Both the position numbers and the translations under genes were made by a program. Below, piece by piece: positions 1 to 4,325 of a DNA stretch of 6,327 nucleotides (its first letter is position 1; every line of letters begins with the position of its first letter). This DNA is from Deltaproteobacteria bacterium (GTDB taxonomy: Bacteria; Desulfobacterota; Desulfobacteria; Desulfobacterales; JAFDHS01): positions 1 through 6,327 of the forward strand of contig JAFDHS010000065.1 of NCBI GenBank assembly GCA_019308655.1. Reading direction: 5' to 3'. The notes under the pieces were generated by a model. That model ran no database searches. It saw nothing but the letters and a program-made list of their open reading frames with translations, and was not told the DNA's origin.

Positions 1-1
1 T

Positions 2-226
2 TGTACTTCCGGTGACAAGGAGTTCATTCTGGATGCCCGGCCCAGTGATGCGATTTCATTAGCCCTTCGATTTAAGGCTCCCATATATGTAGAGGAAAAG
101 GTTATTAAAAAATCTGAAATGGTGGCTGCAGGCCCTGAAGTTGCGGACAAAAGTGAAGAAGGGAAAAAATGGGCTGAATATCTTGAAAAACTTTCTCCTG
201 AGGATTTTGGTAAATACAAAATTTAG
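2..226 (+). CDS. Bifunctional nuclease (DUF151/BFN) family protein, 3' end only
   Basis: Open from the left edge; 74 residues are visible in frame 2, ending in TAG at 224-226, and the start lies outside the window. The segment D-A-R-P-S-D-A-I-S-L-A-L-R (visible residues 11-23) followed by A-P-I-Y-V-E-E (26-32) is the hallmark of the DUF151 / bifunctional nuclease domain, whose characterised members have DNase and RNase activity. After the domain comes a charged tail ending in a W-A-E-Y-L-E-K-L / S-P-E-D-F-G-K-Y-K-I stretch (57-74), a C-terminal tail I associate from memory with deltaproteobacterial members. Members are usually about 150-170 aa, so roughly half is seen. The PHP-domain gene follows on the same strand about 130 bp downstream, with a repeat between them, so co-transcription is possible but not shown. 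Family assignment is confident; the cellular role is not known from this sequence. Confidence 0.85.
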   Translation, partial: CTSGDKEFILDARPSDAISLALRFKAPIYVEEKVIKKSEMVAAGPEVADKSEEGKKWAEYLEKLSPEDFGKYKI

Positions 227-234
227 AATTTAAA

Positions 235-349
235 AAAGTGTAAAGTGCCTAAAGTGATCTAAAGTTAAGGAATTCTATCAATTTTATATATAAAAGACGG
301 AGCGAAGCGACTCATTAACTTTAGCTCACTTCAAACTTTAGGTCACTTT
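235..349. repeat. Imperfect inverted repeat of AAAGTG/CTTTAG units
   Basis: The left arm (235-268) is built of iterated AAAGTG / CTAAAGT units. The right arm (315-349) is their reverse complement in degenerate form. The best-matched part pairs 252-268 with 315-331 over 17 bp with one mismatch. The outer parts share TTTAGG(T)CACTTT but need a gap of several bases to align. The arms are separated by 46 bp that include an AT-rich stretch (about 279-294) and the motif GGAGCGAAGCGACTC (299-313). The right arm runs to within 8 bp of the PHP ATG. It could be a dispersed non-coding repeat or MITE-like unit, or a large hairpin at the 3' end of the nuclease-family transcript. No target-site duplication was identified. 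Confidence 0.6.
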
Positions 350-356
350 GAGTATA

Positions 357-992
357 ATGATTGATCTGCATACACATACCATTTTCAGCGACGGCGTCTT
401 AATCCCCTCCGAGCTTGCAAGGCGTGCGGAGAATATGGGATTAAAAGCAATAGGCTTTACCGATCACGGTGATTCATCCAATATCGATTTTATTATCCCC
501 AGGATCGTCGCCGTGACCGAAGAACTGAACGACTTTTTAAAGATAAAGGTCATTCCGGGGATAGAGATTACCCATGTTCCTCCCCCTTTAATTGCTGATA
601 TTGTCCTAAAGGCACGGGCTCTGGGTGCGAAAATTATTGTGGTCCATGGAGAGACAATTGTCGAGCCCGTTGCTCCCGGCACTAATATCGCTGCACTTAA
701 AGCGGACATTGATATCCTTGCCCATCCCGGTTTAATCACTGAGGAAGAAGTTTTACTGGCAAAAGAAAAAGGGGTTTTTCTGGAGATATCAGCCCGAAAG
801 GGACATTCCCTGACCAATGGGCACGTTGCACGTCTGGCCCGAAAAACCGGAGCTGGACTTGTCATTGATACGGACGCACATGCTCCCGGCGATTTGATTG
901 ATGGTGCAATGGCAAGGCGCATTGTTTGTGGTGCCGGATTGACGGAAAGTGATTTTGAGCAGATGCAGAAAAACGCAGCCCGGTTTTTATGA
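357..992 (+). CDS. PHP-domain metal-dependent phosphatase-like protein (histidinol-phosphatase-like)
   Basis: A complete 211-aa single-domain PHP (polymerase and histidinol phosphatase) protein, probably a cytoplasmic metal-dependent phosphoesterase. The PHP metal-site motifs appear in order: D-L-H-T-H-T with H5 and H7, then S-D-G (D12), T-D-H (H37), G-I-E (E70), V-V-H-G-E (H97), L-A-H-P-G (H123) and D-T-D-A-H (D173, H175). All metal ligands appear present, so it should be active. There is no signal peptide or membrane segment. About 210 aa is shorter than the classical HisK/HisJ histidinol phosphatases (about 260-270 aa), and no his genes are nearby, so histidinol phosphate as substrate is unproven. 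I chose ATG at 357 because it directly precedes the first PHP motif. An in-frame TTG at 348 (adding M-S-I) is possible but lies in the repeat. Neither has a convincing Shine-Dalgarno. The gene ends 4 bp from the convergent zinc-ribbon gene. Confidence 0.85.
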   Translation: MIDLHTHTIFSDGVLIPSELARRAENMGLKAIGFTDHGDSSNIDFIIPRIVAVTEELNDFLKIKVIPGIEITHVPPPLIADIVLKARALGAKIIVVHGETIVEPVAPGTNIAALKADIDILAHPGLITEEEVLLAKEKGVFLEISARKGHSLTNGHVARLARKTGAGLVIDTDAHAPGDLIDGAMARRIVCGAGLTESDFEQMQKNAARFL

Positions 993-996
993 TTTT

Positions 997-1290
997 TTAT
1001 CGGCTTTTCCGCAGACTGCTCCACAGAAAAAGCGCAAGATTGAATTGATTTACGACAAGGGCGGCGCATGCCAGAAGCCTGACGGCGTCCGGGGTGCGAC
1101 GCAAAGAGCAGGAACGCCTTGCATGAAAGAACATCTGCTCAAAGTCATTTGAAACAAAGGCAAAAAGGGCTTTTTCTCTGTGAAATTCGGCCTTTTCTTC
1201 TATATCGATCAGAATACCGAGGTCGGTTTTGCATCTGTGGCACACCCTTTTTCCTATATATTTGGCATTGCACGCAGGACATCGTTCCAT
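997..1290 (-). CDS. Small zinc-ribbon protein, last gene of the Hsp70 module
   Basis: A 97-aa protein of unknown function. The N-terminus carries a four-cysteine zinc ribbon, C4-P-A-C7 and C17-H-R-C20 (CxxC-x9-CxxC). The remainder (about 30-97) looks alpha-helical: I-E-E-K-A-E-F-H-R-E-K-A-L, then N-D-F-E-Q-M-F-F-H-A-R-R, then a hydrophobic run A-V-R-L-L-A-C-A-A-L-V-V, which has the spacing of TPR-like helix pairs rather than a membrane segment. ATG at 1290 is preferred because the zinc ribbon begins immediately after it. An upstream in-frame TTG (1356) would start inside a hairpin and add 22 unlikely residues. The ribosome site is weak (GGA about 11 nt upstream). It lies 72 bp after the Hsp70 gene on the same strand, so it is probably co-transcribed and may be a chaperone partner or adaptor; that role is inference. 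Its stop is 4 bp from the convergent PHP gene stop. Confidence 0.72.
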   Translation of the reverse strand: MERCPACNAKYIGKRVCHRCKTDLGILIDIEEKAEFHREKALFAFVSNDFEQMFFHARRSCSLRRTPDAVRLLACAALVVNQFNLALFLWSSLRKSR

Positions 1291-1315
1291 AATAATTTTA
1301 ATCCGTTGCGTTTTT

Positions 1316-1356
1316 TTGCGTTCTTGGCGGTAAAAAAATAACCACCAAGCGCGCAA
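1316..1356. other. Intercistronic hairpin between the Hsp70 and zinc-ribbon genes
   Basis: The arms 1316-1331 and 1341-1356 are 16-bp inverted repeats around a 9-nt A/T loop (1332-1340). In minus-strand RNA, 14 of 16 positions pair, counting one G-U wobble; the two mismatches are adjacent in the middle. There is no U-run immediately 3' on the minus strand (the next bases are A-rich), so it does not look like a normal intrinsic terminator for the Hsp70 transcript. More likely it is a processing or stability element, an attenuating stem before the zinc-ribbon start, or a remnant of a GCG-CTTGG-type dispersed repeat. Confidence 0.5.
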
Positions 1357-1362
1357 AAATTT

Positions 1363-3117
1363 TTATTCAAGATAAAACAGGATATCCTCCAGTTCTTCCC
1401 GTAACTTGCCGGCCTTATCAAGATCTTTTTCTTTTACGGCGTCCCTGATATCTTCAATAAGATTGATAATTTCATCACGATCCTCAGATGGGGCCGCATC
1501 AAGTTGTGACTCGGCCTGTTTTATTGTTTCGGCCAGATCGGCCGGCATTCCCTGGTCAATCTCTGTCTCTGTTTCCGAAGATACTTCCGATTCTTCTGCA
1601 ACGCCTTCCGGGCTGCCCCATTCTGACTCAATTCGCTCTTTTGAGGCAGATAATTCCAGGTCTGTAAATCGGGAAAAGGCATTTTCGATAACCGCGTTAA
1701 TCTTTTTGCCTGTTTTCTTTTCAACAGCCTGAATTTTCAGTATTCCATTCAGATCCAGATCAAAGTTAAGGATGATAACGCTTCCCGCCGGCGCCCTTGT
1801 TAAATTAAAAATATACTTGCCTAACAGGATGTTATCAAGAGCATCCGGATTTTCTCCCTGGAAGATCTTTATTTCAACCTTTTCCTGGTCGTCTACCATG
1901 GTATAGAATGCTTCACTTTTGTTTGCCGGCAACTTGGTATTGCGGCGAATAAGCGGAACGAATTTGTGCATGTGAGTGATACCGTCTAATTCGTCCACAG
2001 CCGATGTGCCGAATGTATACGGTGTTATATCCAGCAAGACGCTTGAAGAATCCAGGCCCATCTCCCTTCCTGCCTGTATTGCGGCGCCAATGGCTACACA
2101 AAGATCCGGATCAATCTCACTATGGGGAATAATGTTAAATTTTTCCTCCAGCATATCGGAAATTTTAGGGATTCTTGTGGACCCTCCTACCAGGATTATG
2201 GTGTCAATGGCCGAAGGGAGCGATGATGCGTCCTTTAGTGCCTTGTTTACCGACTCCATTGTCCTTATCAAAGCATCTTCTATCATCATATCGAAGTCTG
2301 TGCGGGAAAGCTCGAAAGAAAGATGAATATCTTTAAAAGCTTTTTTGCCGATATGGTCTTCTTCTATTCCGGCATAGGGTTCGGAGGAAAGCGTGATTTT
2401 GGCTTTTTCCGCCGCATGTTTCAGTCTGGCCATGACCACGGGATCACCGGCCACGGTAAGCTTGAGTTCTTTTTCAATATGCTCCACCAGAAGATCAACA
2501 ATCTTTTGATCAAAATCATCGCCGCCAAGATGGTTATCCCCCGTGCTTGAAAGGACTTCCACAATTCCTTGTTCAATTTTGACGATTGATACGTCAAATG
2601 TTCCCCCGCCAAGGTCATAAACCAGAATTCTCTGATTCTTCGGATTGGTGCTTTCATAAGCAAGGGCCGCTGCCGTAGGTTCATTTATAATCCTTATTAC
2701 ATCGAGCCCGGCAATCGCACCTGCATCTCTTGTAGCCTGCCGCTGCGCATCCGTAAAATATGCGGGAACGGTAATGACCGCCTTTGATATCTTTTTGTCT
2801 AACAGTTTTTCCGCTCTTTGCTTTAATGCTTTAAGAATAAAAGCGGAAATTTCCTGGGGCAGGTAGCTTGAATCGTTCATCTGAAACTTTGTTTCAGAGC
2901 CCATGGACCTCTTTACCGAAAGGACGGTACGGTTCGGAGCAATTGCGGCCTGGTTCCTGGCTTCAACACCTGTAATAATATTTCCCTGGTTATCAAGTCC
3001 CACACAGGAAGGAACGATTCCGTTATCCTTGTCTTTTAGTACCTTTGCGTTTCCGTCGATAATGAAGGCAATTTCTGAATTTGTAGTTCCAAGATCTATG
3101 CCGACTACCGGTTCCAT
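1363..3117 (-). CDS. Hsp70 (DnaK-like) molecular chaperone, non-canonical lid
   Basis: A 584-aa ATP-dependent chaperone, expected to be cytoplasmic and to bind exposed client segments with J-protein and GrpE help. The nucleotide-binding domain (about 1-355) is intact: phosphate-1 G-I-D-L-G-T-T-N-S (6-14), K69 in S-V-K-R, N-E-P-T-A-A-A-L-A-Y (145-154), phosphate-2 Y-D-L-G-G-G-T-F-D (167-175, with T173 at the catalytic threonine position) and adenosine motif L-V-G-G-S-T-R-I-P (309-317). The interdomain linker is V-L-L-D-I-T-P (360-366). A beta substrate-binding domain follows (about 367-480). The lid departs from DnaK: after L-S-A-S-K-E-R-I-E (489-497), the usual charged helix is replaced by a Glu/Ser/Thr-rich stretch (about 501-523), then the terminal helical bundle (about 525-584). 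It is about 54 residues shorter than E. coli DnaK and lacks the acidic EEV tail. An AGGAGA site sits 7 nt before ATG 3117; 19 bp separate it from the grpE-like gene. It is probably a paralogue, not the housekeeping DnaK, so no symbol is assigned. Confidence 0.93.
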   Translation of the reverse strand: MEPVVGIDLGTTNSEIAFIIDGNAKVLKDKDNGIVPSCVGLDNQGNIITGVEARNQAAIAPNRTVLSVKRSMGSETKFQMNDSSYLPQEISAFILKALKQRAEKLLDKKISKAVITVPAYFTDAQRQATRDAGAIAGLDVIRIINEPTAAALAYESTNPKNQRILVYDLGGGTFDVSIVKIEQGIVEVLSSTGDNHLGGDDFDQKIVDLLVEHIEKELKLTVAGDPVVMARLKHAAEKAKITLSSEPYAGIEEDHIGKKAFKDIHLSFELSRTDFDMMIEDALIRTMESVNKALKDASSLPSAIDTIILVGGSTRIPKISDMLEEKFNIIPHSEIDPDLCVAIGAAIQAGREMGLDSSSVLLDITPYTFGTSAVDELDGITHMHKFVPLIRRNTKLPANKSEAFYTMVDDQEKVEIKIFQGENPDALDNILLGKYIFNLTRAPAGSVIILNFDLDLNGILKIQAVEKKTGKKINAVIENAFSRFTDLELSASKERIESEWGSPEGVAEESEVSSETETEIDQGMPADLAETIKQAESQLDAAPSEDRDEIINLIEDIRDAVKEKDLDKAGKLREELEDILFYLE

Positions 3118-3136
3118 TTATGCATCTCCTATTTGT

Positions 3137-3976
3137 TTATTCGTTGACAACAACCTCTGCTGTTTTAAGAACTTCATCTTCACGTATAAAACCACTGATC
3201 CGCTCTTCTATCACCACTCCTTTTTCCATTTCAGGGTTGGAGGCTTTATCCACCGCCTTCATCGTTTTTGGGTCAAAGGGTTCTCCCATGGTTTTTACGG
3301 GATGAATATCAAACAACGCAAGGGTATGGTCAAAGCGTCTTATGGCCATTTCATATCCTTCTATAATACCCTCTGTTTCTTGATAACGGCGCCTGAAAAA
3401 GCTTTTTGATTCCGCCGCGGCAACACTTGCCTTATGTCCTCGGAGTAAAGCGTCTCTTATATCAAGGAAAGGCAGGAGCGTTTTCTTTTCACTGGAGCGT
3501 CTTATTCTTTCTTCAAGTTCGCCAAGCCCTTTGGATCTGTTTTGAAAAAGATCCGCTGATTCTTGAAAAAGTTTTGCCGAATCCTGAAAAAAGTTTGCCG
3601 AATTTTTATATGCATCCATAAGTGGATGGAGGGCCTTTAATGTTTTATTCTGCTCTCTGTTTTGCATCTTGATCTCCTGCCTTAATGCGGAAAATTCGGA
3701 TAAAAGCGTATAAAGATCGCATGCGTCCATTGTTGCCTCTTCTCCAGGGGGGGGAGAATCCGGAAGATCTTTAAGCCAGAATACAAAATCATCCAGGGCT
3801 TTTTTTTTCCAGTCAAAAAGAGTTTCGTCCTTTATCTCGGGTTCTATCCTTCTTGAAAGAAAATCAACAAGATGCTTTATCAAAGGGAGTATCAGATTTT
3901 TGTCGATTTTATCAATAAAAATTAAGAGTTTATCACGAAAGGCGATAGCCCATGGGGGAATTTTCAAAAAACGCAT
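3137..3976 (-). CDS. grpE: GrpE-like nucleotide exchange factor with long N-terminal extension
   Basis: A 279-aa protein, clearly longer than typical GrpE (about 170-200 aa). The C-terminal half carries GrpE features: P-F-L-D-I-R-D-A-L (169-177), G-Y-E-M-A-I-R-R-F (207-215) and a beta-wing-like end with G-E-P-F-D-P-K-T-M-K-A-V (231-242) and G-F-I-R-E-D-E-V-L-K-T-A-E-V-V-V (262-277), matching the GrpE pattern FDP...A...GY...R.LR.A.V.V. A long helix (about 88-160) precedes it and contains three heptads, S-A-x-x-F-Q-x (126-146). Residues 1-90 have no counterpart in standard GrpE and look like amphipathic helices with Trp/Phe/Lys content; they could serve dimerisation, membrane or partner contact. 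GrpE releases ADP from Hsp70, and the neighbouring Hsp70 is the obvious partner. The start ATG 3976 abuts the J-gene stop with no gap, and AGGAGG lies 11 nt upstream inside the J gene. The coding strand contains C8 and A9 homopolymers near residues 75-77 and 57-59. Confidence 0.85.
   Translation of the reverse strand: MRFLKIPPWAIAFRDKLLIFIDKIDKNLILPLIKHLVDFLSRRIEPEIKDETLFDWKKKALDDFVFWLKDLPDSPPPGEEATMDACDLYTLLSEFSALRQEIKMQNREQNKTLKALHPLMDAYKNSANFFQDSAKLFQESADLFQNRSKGLGELEERIRRSSEKKTLLPFLDIRDALLRGHKASVAAAESKSFFRRRYQETEGIIEGYEMAIRRFDHTLALFDIHPVKTMGEPFDPKTMKAVDKASNPEMEKGVVIEERISGFIREDEVLKTAEVVVNE
3542..3604 (-). repeat. Three tandem 21-bp units inside the grpE-like gene
   Basis: Units at 3542-3562, 3563-3583 and 3584-3604 are related copies of a 21-bp sequence (shared core TGAAAAAG...GC(C/T)GA on the + strand). 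In the protein they give three consecutive heptads, S-A-N-F-F-Q-D, S-A-K-L-F-Q-E and S-A-D-L-F-Q-N (residues 126-146), within the predicted long helix. This looks like in-frame duplication that extended the coiled-coil stalk by whole heptads without breaking register. Confidence 0.75.
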
Positions 3977-4273
3977 TTATATTTTTGCCTCCTGAATCAG
4001 TTCCTGCAATCCGGCCCGTCGTCTTTTTAAAATTTTGGCTTTTGCCAGGGAAAAAAGGGCATCCTCATAATCTTTAGCGTTTAACGCCGCAAAAATTTTT
4101 GCTTTTATGCGGCTCCGCTCATCTTTGATCGCTTCATATGCTTCCGTGATTTGCTGAAATCTTGCCGGATCTTTTTCAGGTGTATGTTTTTTTACCAACT
4201 GAATGTAGCTATTCCTGATTTCTTCATTTGACGCATCAAGTGAAAGATCCAGACAAAGATAATATGTGAGCAT
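3977..4273 (-). CDS. Small J-domain (DnaJ-like) co-chaperone with altered HPD motif
   Basis: A 98-aa protein whose first ~60 residues follow the J-domain pattern: helix I with Y-Y-L-C-L-D-L (4-10), S-N-E-E-I-R-N-S-Y (15-23), helix II with the basic end L-V-K-K-H (26-30), helix III F-Q-Q-I-T-E-A-Y-E-A-I-K-D (39-51). The loop that should read H-P-D-K-N reads H30-T31-P32-E33-K34-D35-P36: either HPD with one inserted Thr and Asp-to-Glu, or a degenerate loop. Since HPD normally triggers Hsp70 ATP hydrolysis, activity may be weakened, changed, or tuned to the unusual Hsp70 here. The tail (about 57-98) is a basic helical pair, A-L-N-A-K-D-Y-E-D-A-L-F, resembling a TPR-type helix. There is no zinc-finger or peptide-binding domain, so it is not a housekeeping DnaJ. 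AGGAGA lies 4 nt before ATG 4273. Its TAA directly abuts the grpE ATG in the same reading frame. Confidence 0.85.
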   Translation of the reverse strand: MLTYYLCLDLSLDASNEEIRNSYIQLVKKHTPEKDPARFQQITEAYEAIKDERSRIKAKIFAALNAKDYEDALFSLAKAKILKRRRAGLQELIQEAKI

Positions 4274-4325
4274 AAAATCTCCTGTTGTGAAAATTGGGGG
4301 TTCGTTCTAACTTACAAAAAATCAT

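Noticed and set aside
235..349. CRISPR-like array from the repeated AAAGTG units
   Set aside because: Units are far too short and irregular, with no spacer structure and no cas genes.
464..1069. 201-aa open frame on the minus strand over the PHP gene
   Set aside because: It is antisense to a gene with all PHP metal motifs, has a Ser/Ala/Pro-rich composition typical of a shadow frame, and overlaps the zinc-ribbon gene end.
1291..1356. 22-residue N-terminal extension of the zinc-ribbon protein from TTG 1356
   Set aside because: The start would lie inside the hairpin arm, has no ribosome site, and the extension has no domain; ATG 1290 starts right at the zinc ribbon.
1316..1356. Rho-independent terminator for the Hsp70 transcript
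   Set aside because: The stem is present but followed by A-rich rather than U-rich sequence in the transcribed direction.
1406..1732. 108-aa Ser-rich open frame on the plus strand
   Set aside because: It is the antisense shadow of the acidic Hsp70 C-terminus; Glu/Asp codons read backwards as Ser/Phe/Ile.
2903..3409. 168-aa open frame on the plus strand across the Hsp70/GrpE junction
   Set aside because: It is antisense to the Hsp70 N-terminus and GrpE C-terminus, both of which show family motifs; no recognisable domain or ribosome site.
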